Shown here piece by piece: positions 1-8,185 of a DNA stretch of 64,000 bases; the stretch's first letter is position 1, and every line of letters starts with the position of its first letter. The position numbers were made by a program, and so were the translations under genes. This DNA is from an uncultured Erythrobacter sp. (GTDB lineage: Bacteria > Pseudomonadota > Alphaproteobacteria > Sphingomonadales > Sphingomonadaceae): contig CANKYI010000001.1 in NCBI GenBank assembly GCA_947488085.1, positions 2,861,928 through 2,925,927 on the forward strand, read 5' to 3'. A model generated the notes under the pieces. That model had not been told where the DNA came from and did not search any database. It worked only from the letters and a program-made list of their open reading frames with translations.

Positions 1-1810
1 CTCCAATGCCGATTGCAGCGATTCTGGTGGAGCTTGACGACGGTACCAATGCGGGGTCAAGAGCGACTAAATCCTCGTCGAGCAGGATTCCTACAGTACC
101 AATTGCATGAGGTGCTTGCGCTGCATCTTCAGTGCCGGCTCTGCCGCGCAAAAGACCACTCAGTCTCCAACGCCCTGAACCTAACGCGACAGCCTCGAGA
201 AACTGGATGACCTCTCCTCCGATCAAGAGGCGATTTTCGCCCATTGCCATGCCAGTGACGTCGGTGTTCGCGAATGTGAGATCGTCTGAGGTGAGGCCAA
301 TCTCTATAAAAGCGTTACCTTCGATGAGTTTGCATGGCGATGGATCTAACGATTGAGTGAGAAGGCCTGCTACCGCTCTGCTTGCGGGAGCTGTGCCGAT
401 GGGGAGAAGCGCATCGCCTTGTTCAATAAAAAGGCTGGCTCCACGCCATCCGGGCGTGTCCGCCGACACTGCTGCTAACATCACTGGGTTCGCGAGAGTT
501 GAGGTGTCACTGGGCGGTACTTCTACAGCTTGCAGTGTTGTTGCCGGGATTGGGATATCCAACGGAGTATTTGCCGTTCCAGCATCGCTTGCGGTTGCTG
601 CCCCCAACTCCGGAGCTATTCTCTCAAGACTGAGCTCTATCCCGCGGTCAAACCACTCCCAACTCTTCACCAGCCAATATCCGCTTGCTGAAGGCAATCT
701 CACTACGCTGCCCGGACCGATCAACGGATCAAGTTCTCCGATCCGCCAAATGACCTTTTCGTCAAGCCATCGAGCACGGTGAGCGTTTGCATTGGCAAGC
801 TGCCGAGCGCCATTGGAAGACATAGCTGCAGGGAGATCGAGCACTGTTTCCCGGCCTTCGGGCCGAAGCCCCAGCGCCCTTTGAACACCGGGTTGATAGT
901 CTCGACCCTCATCATAATATCGTAATGCCCAAGGCTCCCGATTCACGGTTTCGCCACGTCGCTTGAAGCGTTCATCAGCGCTTTCGCTGTCTTGTGTGGA
1001 TAACTGCTCTGGCAATTCGGGAATGTTTCTAGGAAGTGCGGTTGTCGACGAGAAGCTCAATCCTTCTGAGGTTGAGACGCAAGTGAGCGGGAAAACTCGG
1101 TCGATCGCAGTCAGTGACGATCCAACTGCTCCGCCTTCGTCTGAGAACCCGCTTGCATTTGCAAGGATGACTTCACCAGATACCGTAGAGCTTTGGGGAA
1201 CTAAGTCTCCCAGAGATACAGCTTGGTCATTGGTGCTGAATATCTCAAATGTTAGAGCCGGAATGCGGTTGCCAAACTCTCCGAGTTGTAAGTCTTCGAA
1301 GACGATATAGGCGCAATCGCGAAAGGCTGGAGCAGCCATCCCCTTGTCCGCAGCAATCAAGGGATCGACGAGGTTGTTTCCTGCCCCATTATATGTCCGC
1401 ATTGTCCCACCGACTTTGAGATCCCCTCCAGCTCCGCGAAGCAAGTCACCATCTGCCCAAATACGGCCGATCCTGTCGATTGGAGTACTCGATAGGGCAA
1501 CGGCGAACGAGGCAGAATATGAATAGGTTTTTGTTGATGGGCGCCCCTTTCCTCCACCTTGCTTCGATGATGTTTCGAGCAATTCTGTGGACCAAATGAT
1601 CGTGCCAGCGACCCGCATGCGTCCGAAATGTCGAGGGATTGGCTGACCATAGCTTGAGGTGGTCACTGAGAGCTCTTTCAGTCTTGTGCCTTCGAAAGAA
1701 CCGCCACCAAAAATCGTAGAATCTGCTTGTTGACCAAGAAATGCGCCGATCGCACCACCAATCGGGCCGCCAATTGCAGTGCCCACTGCGGTAAGGATAA
1801 GGGTAGCCAC
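1..1810 (-). CDS. GTA host-specificity / tail tip protein (gp15-like), partial
   Basis: Fibre/tip component at the distal end of the GTA tail. The frame is open from a GTG at 1810 to the left window edge (603 codons seen), so the C-terminus is missing. The GTG is preceded by AGGAGG at 5-nt spacing; an overlapping ATG is in the wrong frame. The N-terminus has a glycine-rich hydrophobic stretch (about residues 5-27), then the family's typical TSSYGQPIPRHFG and KTYSYSASFAVALS segments, and VFEDLQLGEFGNRIPALTFE near residue 180. After that it passes straight into the tail-protein-3-like region. I see no TIM-barrel insert such as the larger Rhodobacter gp15 carries. Last gene of the GTA operon, 21 bp after the NlpC/P60 gene. 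Confidence 0.85.
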   Translation of the reverse strand, partial: MATLILTAVGTAIGGPIGGAIGAFLGQQADSTIFGGGSFEGTRLKELSVTTSSYGQPIPRHFGRMRVAGTIIWSTELLETSSKQGGGKGRPSTKTYSYSASFAVALSSTPIDRIGRIWADGDLLRGAGGDLKVGGTMRTYNGAGNNLVDPLIAADKGMAAPAFRDCAYIVFEDLQLGEFGNRIPALTFEIFSTNDQAVSLGDLVPQSSTVSGEVILANASGFSDEGGAVGSSLTAIDRVFPLTCVSTSEGLSFSSTTALPRNIPELPEQLSTQDSESADERFKRRGETVNREPWALRYYDEGRDYQPGVQRALGLRPEGRETVLDLPAAMSSNGARQLANANAHRARWLDEKVIWRIGELDPLIGPGSVVRLPSASGYWLVKSWEWFDRGIELSLERIAPELGAATASDAGTANTPLDIPIPATTLQAVEVPPSDTSTLANPVMLAAVSADTPGWRGASLFIEQGDALLPIGTAPASRAVAGLLTQSLDPSPCKLIEGNAFIEIGLTSDDLTFANTDVTGMAMGENRLLIGGEVIQFLEAVALGSGRWRLSGLLRGRAGTEDAAQAPHAIGTVGILLDEDLVALDPALVPSSSSTRIAAIGIG

Positions 1811-1831
1811 ATCGACCTCCTTTCTAATTGT

Positions 1832-2245
1832 CTATTTGAGGTGCCAATGCCCAAGCGGCCGAGAGGTTATACATATCGGCTGACGAACCACTCGGCGAAG
1901 CCCCGCATGAGCATGGACACAGGCATGATCATTTTCCGCTATGATAATGTGCTGTTGGCCCGGCCCAGGTTCATACAAGATGATATCGCCGGTTGAGATT
2001 GGGCCAATGGCAGCCGATAGACCACATAACTCTGCGTGCATGAACCAATGTTGCGGGTTTGCATTGCGCAATTGATAGCCTTCGGGAACCTTGGGGCTAT
2101 GGCCAGTCAAGGTTAGGCTGGCGTGGAGTAAGCCTATGCAATCGAGACCAGTAGCAGGGTCGCGACCATGCAAACGGAAACGCGTGCCGATCAGGCTTGC
2201 AGCTGCTCTGGCCAGAGATGCTCGTTCGTCAAGGGAGGAAGTCAA
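1832..2245 (-). CDS. GTA NlpC/P60 cell-wall peptidase (gp14-like)
   Basis: 137-aa NlpC/P60-type peptidase, expected to ride on the tail tip and cleave peptidoglycan stem peptides during DNA delivery. The nucleophile motif is GLDCIGLL with Cys36; a second catalytic residue is probably His99 in the GQQHIIIAEN segment, and further histidines lie at 111-113. The start is a TTG whose sequence TTGA overlaps the stop of the preceding hub gene by 4 bp, the usual coupling in this cluster. Length and position match gp14 of the Rhodobacter capsulatus GTA. Function is inferred from the family. Confidence 0.88.
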   Translation of the reverse strand: MTSSLDERASLARAAASLIGTRFRLHGRDPATGLDCIGLLHASLTLTGHSPKVPEGYQLRNANPQHWFMHAELCGLSAAIGPISTGDIILYEPGPGQQHIIIAENDHACVHAHAGLRRVVRQPICITSRPLGHWHLK

Positions 2246-3057
2246 CCGTTACTCTGGCCGTATCGGGCCAGAAGGTCATTGCCCGGCAGAAACGGTTCAC
2301 CACGAAAATTCACTGCATTACCGAACCGGGTTGAGCAAGTTGCATGGGTATGGTCGCAACCTTCTTTAATCTCTGCAGGAGTTTGCAGTTTAGTCTCAGC
2401 ATGGACTGGGCGGTCGAGAGTGAGCCATGTCGCGTTAACGCTAAGAATGCCGAAGGGAATCCCAGTTTGTGGGCCAGCCAATAGTCGCAGCTGACCATCA
2501 ACATAGTTGCTGCTGACGATCCCAGAAATCTGCACACGATTGAGGTCGAAGTCGATTGCGCCTAGACTTACCCGGCTGGTGAAATTGCTCGCCGATAGCC
2601 CACAACCTGGCCCGCAAAACAAAGCCCTGCAGGTCGGACTGGTGCGCGGCACCAGATCATGTTCGAGCACATGTTTCGCTGATCGCAGTTCTGCGGAAAA
2701 ACCGACGCCATCATCTTCGATCTGGCCCAACATACCGGAATATAAAATGTTGTGATCCAGCGTTTCCCAATCAACCACACCGATTTCGATTGCTGCACTG
2801 TCAAACAAGCCGGCACCCAAATCAGCCTCGCGGATCGAATCATGGCTTAACGCGCCTTCGACACCGGCGCTGTCCTCAGACAAATCGGAGGTCAGTCGGA
2901 TCGCAGTGGGGACCATTCCAGGGGCAGCGCGGTGCTTCACACCTCCGAAGGTCAAATTTCGGTCATGGCTTGTGAAACCCAGTGCGATTCCATCTCGCCG
3001 GAAGACGCGCCAGAAAGTTGCCGCTGTATCAAGCTCGCGGTCAAAGAAGACTCGCAC
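2242..3057 (-). CDS. GTA baseplate hub protein (DUF2163, gp13-like)
   Basis: 271-aa DUF2163/phage-BR0599-type protein forming the baseplate hub in RcGTA-type particles. The N-terminal part carries the family's TSHDRNLTFGG segment. The C-terminal half is cysteine-rich: three cysteines in SPTCRALFCGPGCG (about residues 142-154) and two in EGCDHTHATCSTRFGN (about 233-246), followed by the typical FRGEPFLPG ending. Such a cluster fits metal or Fe-S binding as reported for the GTA hub, but that is inference here. It starts at a GTG sharing one base with the upstream TAG stop (TAGTG), implying translational coupling. Confidence 0.88.
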   Translation of the reverse strand: MRVFFDRELDTAATFWRVFRRDGIALGFTSHDRNLTFGGVKHRAAPGMVPTAIRLTSDLSEDSAGVEGALSHDSIREADLGAGLFDSAAIEIGVVDWETLDHNILYSGMLGQIEDDGVGFSAELRSAKHVLEHDLVPRTSPTCRALFCGPGCGLSASNFTSRVSLGAIDFDLNRVQISGIVSSNYVDGQLRLLAGPQTGIPFGILSVNATWLTLDRPVHAETKLQTPAEIKEGCDHTHATCSTRFGNAVNFRGEPFLPGNDLLARYGQSNG

Positions 3058-5378
3058 TATAGCTCTTCTCTGAGTTCAATAAGTGGGATGCTAGGGGCTT
3101 CACCGGAACTGAAATTCACCGCCGATATATCAATTCGATCCTCAGCGAACCGAACGGGCACATCGAACAAGAATCCAGCTCGAATCTCTGCCCCTGCGTT
3201 GGGCGCCTGAGAAAATGTCAGCAACCCGGTCGGTCCAAGACCCCAATCCAACGCTGGAGTGCCATCCACACTAACCAAAAGCGTTTCGCTTCTTGGGCGG
3301 GTAATTGGGCGCTGCTGCGGGTCCTCTCCAGGGCCGTAGGATTTCATCAACTGAAAGTCAGCCGTCTGACCGTCGCCAGTACCTAGGAGTTGGTCGAGCA
3401 TCGTAGGTGTACCGGTCATTCCGTTGGAGCTGAAGTCAAACGGATCGCTGATCCTAAAGCCTTGCGAGGGGCCTCTTCGAGCTCTGAAGAATGCGATTAG
3501 CTGCGACAACTCTGCCTCGGATCGAATGCCTGGGCCCACATCAAAGTGGATGCGAGCGTCCGACCAAAGCGAGTTACGCCTCTCGTGGCCTGAGGCCGTT
3601 ACTGAGATGGAAGTTGAAAATTCCGGCGCGACTGCGGTGCTGCGGCCGAGCTCAAAAGGGTAGAGCACATCGTCAAAAGCTTCCATGGGATCCTCTTCGA
3701 GCGGGGGTAGGCGGGTGTATCCATCGCGATTGACCTGCGGCAGAGCCCAGACATAGCGGCGCGTAACGCCGCGCGCAGTTGCTTCATCAAGACCGTTATC
3801 AATGCGTGTCCAATATTCTTCTGCATCCTCGGGAAGCAGAACAAATCCTGACAGATAGTCCTGATCTTCGATGGGATATTGCAGGCGGGCATCCGTAAAA
3901 GTGTAGGCTGCCCTGCGTAGGGCATCGGCCCCGTCGGTGAGCCAGTCATAGTCTTCGAGCTGAAGCCGATCGAAAGCCGGGTGTGCCCAGCCTGTCGGAA
4001 GGTTTGCGCGATAAAGTTCGGGCATTTGCGGATTTAAGATTGTCGGGGTGAACGCCAAGAGCAGGACTTCTGCGCCGTTGTCCGCCGCGCTGCGAATATC
4101 GGCCGTCAGACCCGCTGTCGATTGAGCAAGCAATGCACCAGCTTGATCGAGTAAGGCCAATTGGTCCGATCCCAACGGGAGTCGAAGATCCGCGATTTCC
4201 GGAGGAGAGCCACCGAAGGCTGCGCGCGCAGCATCATCATACATGCAGATTTCGCCAGTCGATGTTGTCCACCACCATGGCTCACCTATTTGCATTCTAA
4301 CCGGCTGGGCGGCGCCCTCCATCAATGCCAAGAATTGCAAAGCAGTCGCGCTGAGCCATGCCATAGCTTCCGCATTGGCAGGTGAAAGTAGCGTTGAAGG
4401 GGGAACCCATCCCGTTAGCGCCTGCTCGCCACCTGCCGTACGTTGTTTCCATGAGTCCGGACAAAACGCATCGAACAGCTCGTAGGAGATCGATGTGATC
4501 ACTTCGATCTCGTTGGCCGTTGCTTCTTCGAAAAAGCTCTTGTGCCACGCTATAGCTGGCTGGCAGAGTTCGCCGTCTGGGGTCGAGAGCAGCGCGCCGC
4601 TCTGCTGCGAAAGCCGCATAAAGTGGCTCATACCCACATAGTGCACGAGGTCCTCTCGATAACCCAGCCCAACGACCCCTCGGATCAACCGGGCTGGTGT
4701 CTGATCATAGCCGTCGTCATAAGCTGTCGCCATTCTGTCGCCATGGATTGGTGATCGAACATCTCCAATTTCCAAAATCCCATGCAGCCCGTCGGTTGTG
4801 ATTTGCGAAATTGAGACTTTGCCGTTGAAGCGCTCATCGAGTGGCGCAGTGCTTCCAGCGACATAATCTGGCGCGACAAGTGATATGAACATGCGATCAA
4901 TATCGCCAGGATGGATGGGCACGCCGGGTAGCGAAAACCCTCCTTCCAATTCCGAAAATGACAGCTCAATATGCGCATTCGTGGGATCGCCAGTGGCATA
5001 GTTCCAGAGACGAACGAACCATGTTTGAGCATTTCCACCAGCATCTCGACCCTCAATTGTGAGCGTCGGCCCGTTGACTGCATCGAGAGGTATCACCCCT
5101 TCGGATTGCCAATTGAACCTTAGCGTGGTGTTCGAGTAATCGCGACTTGTCTCATAGGCCAAAAGCGGGTGGTCGAGGCTGTCGACACTGTCCCAAATCA
5201 ACCCGATCAATTCCCCTTTGTGGTGCAATTCCACATCAATTTGCATGCTGTTGGCGCTGGTGGTTACCACTGAGGCCATAGCTGGCCGCGGAAAATTCAC
5301 AGTCCAAAAACGAGGGTCGAAACGCTGAATAAAACTGGATTCCTGCGAACGTCGTTCGCGTGCGAGCCAAAAAGCCAT
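3057..5378 (-). CDS. GTA distal tail protein, DUF2460 with large N-terminal sheath-like extension (gp12-like)
   Basis: 773 aa, more than three times the roughly 210-aa gp12 of the Rhodobacter GTA. The last ~210 residues are the DUF2460 domain (VLYPFELGRSTAVAPEFSTS, then RRNSLWSDARIHFDVGPGI and FFRARRGPSQGFRISDPFDF). The first ~190 residues resemble the N-terminal domain of proteins annotated in sphingomonads as non-contractile tail sheath protein (RFDPRFWTVNFPRPAMASVV). The middle, about residues 260-540, is rich in aromatics and contains MQIGEPWWW and RYVWALPQVN, which look like a TIM-barrel, glycosidase-like fold. RBS GGAGAAGGAG lies just before the ATG. Its own stop overlaps the hub start. 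Confidence 0.85.
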   Translation of the reverse strand: MAFWLARERRSQESSFIQRFDPRFWTVNFPRPAMASVVTTSANSMQIDVELHHKGELIGLIWDSVDSLDHPLLAYETSRDYSNTTLRFNWQSEGVIPLDAVNGPTLTIEGRDAGGNAQTWFVRLWNYATGDPTNAHIELSFSELEGGFSLPGVPIHPGDIDRMFISLVAPDYVAGSTAPLDERFNGKVSISQITTDGLHGILEIGDVRSPIHGDRMATAYDDGYDQTPARLIRGVVGLGYREDLVHYVGMSHFMRLSQQSGALLSTPDGELCQPAIAWHKSFFEEATANEIEVITSISYELFDAFCPDSWKQRTAGGEQALTGWVPPSTLLSPANAEAMAWLSATALQFLALMEGAAQPVRMQIGEPWWWTTSTGEICMYDDAARAAFGGSPPEIADLRLPLGSDQLALLDQAGALLAQSTAGLTADIRSAADNGAEVLLLAFTPTILNPQMPELYRANLPTGWAHPAFDRLQLEDYDWLTDGADALRRAAYTFTDARLQYPIEDQDYLSGFVLLPEDAEEYWTRIDNGLDEATARGVTRRYVWALPQVNRDGYTRLPPLEEDPMEAFDDVLYPFELGRSTAVAPEFSTSISVTASGHERRNSLWSDARIHFDVGPGIRSEAELSQLIAFFRARRGPSQGFRISDPFDFSSNGMTGTPTMLDQLLGTGDGQTADFQLMKSYGPGEDPQQRPITRPRSETLLVSVDGTPALDWGLGPTGLLTFSQAPNAGAEIRAGFLFDVPVRFAEDRIDISAVNFSSGEAPSIPLIELREEL

Positions 5379-5393
5379 GCTCCTTCTCCTCTC

Positions 5394-5972
5394 TTAGCGT
5401 TCTTGCAGCGCGCGGCGCACCGCGCTTGCAACTTGGCGCGAGGACCGCTGCATCGCTGTGGGAGCTGATGTGCCGCGCGGTGTTGAGAGCTGGATTGCGA
5501 CCTGCACATCCCGATCCTGCCCGATGGCACTGCCATTGGCCGCTATCCGACCCGAGCTTGTTGGAACGAACAGTTCCGGTCCGTTCTCTCCCACAACATA
5601 GCCCCGCCCTGGTGAAACGGGACCGCCGGTTACGCGTCCGGGTAAACCAAGCAATCCGCCAAGCGATTGTCCGATTAGACCTCCGAAGCTCGAGTTTGAG
5701 CCAGCCCCACCAAAAACGGAGTTGATTCCGGATCGCAGAGCGTATGTCGCGATTGAGTCGAGCGCGCTGAAAGCGACTTTCTTGAGATCGTCAAAACCCA
5801 AACTACCGTTCCTCAATGCCGAAAGCAGGCTTCGTTCAAGCACATTACCCGCGCGGCCGAAGCCATCGAGCAATGTCGAGTCCACGGAGCCGCGCATTTT
5901 CTCAAGATCAGCGTTAAACCCATCGGTTGTGGCACGGACATCGATCACGAGTTCTTCGAAATTGTCATTCAT
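5394..5972 (-). CDS. GTA tail tape measure protein (gp11-like)
   Basis: 192-aa tape measure protein, very short as in RcGTA (~219 aa), which implies a short tail. N-terminal half helical (MNDNFEELVIDVRATTDGF), a Gly/Ser-rich middle (INSVFGGAGSNSSFGGLIG), then the diagnostic GRGYVVGENGPELFVPTSSG motif of lambda-like tape measure C-termini. The ATG at 5972 is chosen because it overlaps the previous stop within ATGAATGA and has GGAG upstream; an in-frame codon 27 bp upstream lacks these signals. A tape measure this small is a strong argument for a GTA rather than a functional siphophage. Confidence 0.85.
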   Translation of the reverse strand: MNDNFEELVIDVRATTDGFNADLEKMRGSVDSTLLDGFGRAGNVLERSLLSALRNGSLGFDDLKKVAFSALDSIATYALRSGINSVFGGAGSNSSFGGLIGQSLGGLLGLPGRVTGGPVSPGRGYVVGENGPELFVPTSSGRIAANGSAIGQDRDVQVAIQLSTPRGTSAPTAMQRSSRQVASAVRRALQER

Positions 5973-6162
5973 GTGTTTCGCGCTCCAACATGTGGTCAAT
6001 CACCTCTCGGCTTGGGCCTGAGATGCTGGTTTGAGTTTCTGGGTCTCGAATTGCAGTGCTCAGCTCAGTGGGCGTTGCCCGCCAAAACTCATCTGGACGC
6101 CATCCCAGCAAGCGCGATGCAATGCTGCACCACATGGGTACGGTGTCGCAGAACAAATTCAC
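5965..6162 (-). CDS. GTA tail assembly chaperone (rcc01693/gp10.1-like)
   Basis: 65-aa protein of the family annotated as phage tail assembly chaperone. The signature LLGWRPDEFWRATPTELSTA spans residues ~18-37. The start is a GTG whose sequence GTGA overlaps the upstream stop, with AGGGG six bases before it; the next in-frame ATG (6135) has no RBS. It sits between the GTA gp10 homologue and the tape measure gene, the position of the downstream tail chaperone in tailed phages. Confidence 0.82.
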   Translation of the reverse strand: MNLFCDTVPMWCSIASRLLGWRPDEFWRATPTELSTAIRDPETQTSISGPSREVIDHMLERETHE

Positions 6163-6479
6163 GATCGCCCCTGAAGCACTTGCGCAAGGATGGTGCGCAC
6201 TGGTTTGGTCGCTTCGATGATCCCCATTGCGAGGACAGCATCCCCCACTTCATTGCGGCTTGGGCGCGGGACCTCTTTGGTGCAGTGCCAAAGTAAAGTG
6301 CTGATTTCACGGAGGGTTATCGCACCCTCTGAGGCACGCTCTACTAGAGCGAAAAGCGAGCCCAATTCTTCTTCAGCAGCAACGAGGTTTTCGAAACTCG
6401 GGCGCAAGATTTGGATTTGGCCATTAATCTCAACCTCTGCTTCGCCACGCAGGCTATTGGCTGCCCTTTCCACGGTCAC
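6159..6479 (-). CDS. GTA gp10 family tail assembly protein
   Basis: 106-aa protein of the gene-transfer-agent gp10 (GTA_gp10) family, thought to act as the upstream tail assembly chaperone that binds the tape measure. Recognisable by EVEINGQIQILRPSFENLVAAEEELGS-type N-terminus with the LRPSFENLVAAEEELG segment and the TLREISTLLWHC segment. Its start overlaps the tail tube stop by 4 bp and its end overlaps the next chaperone by 4 bp, so it lies inside a tightly coupled translation block. Confidence 0.85.
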   Translation of the reverse strand: MTVERAANSLRGEAEVEINGQIQILRPSFENLVAAEEELGSLFALVERASEGAITLREISTLLWHCTKEVPRPSRNEVGDAVLAMGIIEATKPVRTILAQVLQGRS

Positions 6480-6883
6480 GCAGAGGTAACCGCGCCTGAG
6501 CTTTCCAGCTGCAGCGTGTAGTTGCGCTCACCATTGAAATCGCCTGAATAATCGAGCCGCTGAACGAGGAAACGGCCACGCAGGCGTTCACCGTCCTCAA
6601 ATGACAGCTCATAGTCGTCGATTGTCCCTGCAAGTGCATGCGAACGGATTGAGCTCTCAGCTTGGCTGCCTAAGAAAATCCCGGCTGCGCTTACGGACAC
6701 CGAACGTGTGCCAGCTCCGGAAAGCAGATCACGCCACCCGCCAGATTCCTTGTGGGTTACAACGACGGAATCGCCATTGATGGACAATTGTGTGGTCCGC
6801 AGACCAGCGACCGTTTCATAGGTTGGCGGCGCTCCGCCATCACCGATTTTTAGCAGGAAGGCGGAACCGTTTTGCGCAGGCAT
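6476..6883 (-). CDS. GTA major tail tube protein (gp9-like)
   Basis: 135-aa tail tube protein of the TP901-1/gp9 family. It begins MPAQNGSAFLLKIGDGG, has the conserved TTQLSINGDSVVVTHKESGG and WRDLLSGAGTRSVSVSAAG segments and ends with a beta-rich stretch (RFLVQRLDYSGDFNGERNYT). These subunits stack as hexamers to form the tail tube. The gene starts 21 bp after the tail terminator gene, without overlap, unlike the three genes downstream. Confidence 0.9.
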   Translation of the reverse strand: MPAQNGSAFLLKIGDGGAPPTYETVAGLRTTQLSINGDSVVVTHKESGGWRDLLSGAGTRSVSVSAAGIFLGSQAESSIRSHALAGTIDDYELSFEDGERLRGRFLVQRLDYSGDFNGERNYTLQLESSGAVTSA

Positions 6884-6904
6884 ATCAATGTCTCCGTTCA
6901 GTTA

Positions 6905-7297
6905 TCAGGGTTGTGGTGCAAAAATGCGGAAGCGGAACTCGAGCAGTGACCCGCGCAGATTGCCCGCGCGTTCTTCGCTGCGGGCGCGTAAAAAGCGGAT
7001 CGAGGCCAACTCAAAATTGGATTGGAAAGGGGGCAAGTCGAGGACGCGCTGCTCGATGGCGCTTAACAAGTCGCCGTCGCTATCTGGTTCGTCCGCTCGG
7101 CTTTCCAGCTCGAGCGCAATACGGACCTCACGACCGTGGCGATCCTTTGTACCCCAATCGGTCGACGCGCTGGCCGAGATTCCGAGCCACGGTGCGCTGG
7201 CGTTAACGGGTGTCTCTTCCTCAATCGCATTGATCGCCGCGAGTTTTGGGTCGGTGCGCAGCCATTCGATAAGCTGCGCACGCAGATGGTTTTCCAT
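6905..7297 (-). CDS. GTA tail terminator protein (DUF3168, gp8-like)
   Basis: 130-aa DUF3168 protein, the tail terminator that caps the tail tube in RcGTA. The ATG at 7297 is chosen because it has AAAGGGA about 8 bases upstream and yields the family's normal length and start (MENHLRAQLIEWLRTDPKL). The open frame extends 45 codons further upstream, but that segment has no initiation signal. The central part (GREVRIALELESRADEPDSD) and C-terminal beta strand (LRGSLLEFRFRIFAP) fit the family. Confidence 0.85.
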   Translation of the reverse strand: MENHLRAQLIEWLRTDPKLAAINAIEEETPVNASAPWLGISASASTDWGTKDRHGREVRIALELESRADEPDSDGDLLSAIEQRVLDLPPFQSNFELASIRFLRARSEERAGNLRGSLLEFRFRIFAPQP

Positions 7298-7301
7298 ATT
7301 G

Positions 7302-7466
7302 TCAGTCCCTTTGAAGATCAGGCCAAAGCGATTCCGCTGAACGCCAATTTGGGCGGCCCGCTTTGTGTCTGCTGGCCATCTGTTTGCCCTTTTGCTGAGC
7401 AATGGTGTCCGCTCTGGTTCGCAGGCGACCAACGGTTACGTCGTTCGCTATTTCAGCAGTGATCAT
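7302..7466 (-). CDS. Small GTA-operon ORF in the gp7 slot, unrecognised
   Basis: 54-aa ORF whose ATG overlaps the upstream adaptor stop (ATGA) and which ends 4 bp before the tail terminator start. In RcGTA this slot holds gp7, a head-closure protein of about 110 aa. The first ~30 residues (IANDVTVGRLRTRADTIAQQ) look like a plausible helix; the rest is basic (MASRHKAGRPNWRSAESLWP) and I recognise no family. It could be a divergent small protein, a truncated head-closure gene or a frameshifted remnant. The overlapping start is the main evidence that it is translated. Confidence 0.5.
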   Translation of the reverse strand: MITAEIANDVTVGRLRTRADTIAQQKGKQMASRHKAGRPNWRSAESLWPDLQRD

Positions 7467-8020
7467 TGCAACCGGATGGTCCGCCAGGGACGCCAAAGTG
7501 CGGTGACACTTGATGGCGGTGCAGAGTTCAGCTTGGACCCACCGGTCACATCCCGGTCGCGATAGAGGTGTCCGGCAAGCCGGATCACGCCCTGCCGGAC
7601 AGCGGCTGGCATTGCGTTCCAATCCATTGCCAACCCAACGCGCATGCGCACTGCGACTGCCTGACCATCGACGTCAGCTGTCAGTTGAAAGTCAGCGGAT
7701 CCGCTGGCCGTTAGTTCGAAACGATATGCTTCTATCGCCAAGGCTGAGCGGGTTCCATCAGCGACTATTGCCTCGACTGCTTCGACTGCGATCATTGGGC
7801 GTGAGGACAGGTTGTGTCGCCCAGCTTTGGTCGGCACACGTTCTTCGACCAATTGTGACAAAGCGATTTGGCCGCTGTACCCCTCGAACATGTCGAGGCT
7901 GGATTGAAGCAGGCCAATTAGCATTTCGTCGTCTTGCGGCCGTGTAATCCCTAGCCAGGCCTTCAGCTCGGATAGTTCCGAGCCACTGACATCTGCGGGT
8001 TCGACGATACTTCGCTGCAT
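7463..8020 (-). CDS. GTA head-tail adaptor protein (gp6-like)
   Basis: 185-aa head-tail connector/adaptor of the gp6/DUF-type family. The ATG at 8020 is preceded by AGGAG at 7 nt; the open frame continues 24 codons upstream without an initiation signal. Motifs: ELKAWLGITRPQDDEMLIGL near the start, the helix MLIGLLQSSLDMFEGYSGQ, and VRQGVIRLAGHLYRDRD near the end, a segment typical of HK97 gp6-like adaptors. It lies after a 165-bp gap behind the capsid gene that contains a strong RNA hairpin. Confidence 0.8.
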   Translation of the reverse strand: MQRSIVEPADVSGSELSELKAWLGITRPQDDEMLIGLLQSSLDMFEGYSGQIALSQLVEERVPTKAGRHNLSSRPMIAVEAVEAIVADGTRSALAIEAYRFELTASGSADFQLTADVDGQAVAVRMRVGLAMDWNAMPAAVRQGVIRLAGHLYRDRDVTGGSKLNSAPPSSVTALWRPWRTIRLQ

Positions 8021-8052
8021 CGCGCATCTCCTGAAAACAAAGCAAAATGAGT

Positions 8053-8105
8053 GCACCCGCGCCGCTGCTGCGAGGAGAGGGGCCGCCTGCAAACGGCGCG
8101 GGTGC
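8053..8105 (-). other. 12-bp perfect stem hairpin after the capsid gene
   Basis: On the minus strand GCACCCGCGCCG pairs perfectly with CGGCGCGGGTGC across a 29-nt loop, followed about 6 nt later by a T-rich stretch (TTTTGCTTTGTTTT). It lies in the only sizeable gap among the tail-end genes (between capsid and adaptor). It could act as a terminator, an RNase-resistant 3' end or a processing site. Confidence 0.7.
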
Positions 8106-8185
8106 GGGTTCCGGCAAGGGAGAAAGGGGGAAACTCGACCTCGCCGGGAAACGTCGGGCCGTCGTTCAGCGACCCGTATTATCTA

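Noticed and set aside
7300..7466. Frameshifted head-closure gene as a definite pseudogene
   Set aside because: The protein-like stretch in the neighbouring frame is short and I have no aligned homologue; reported only as a possibility.
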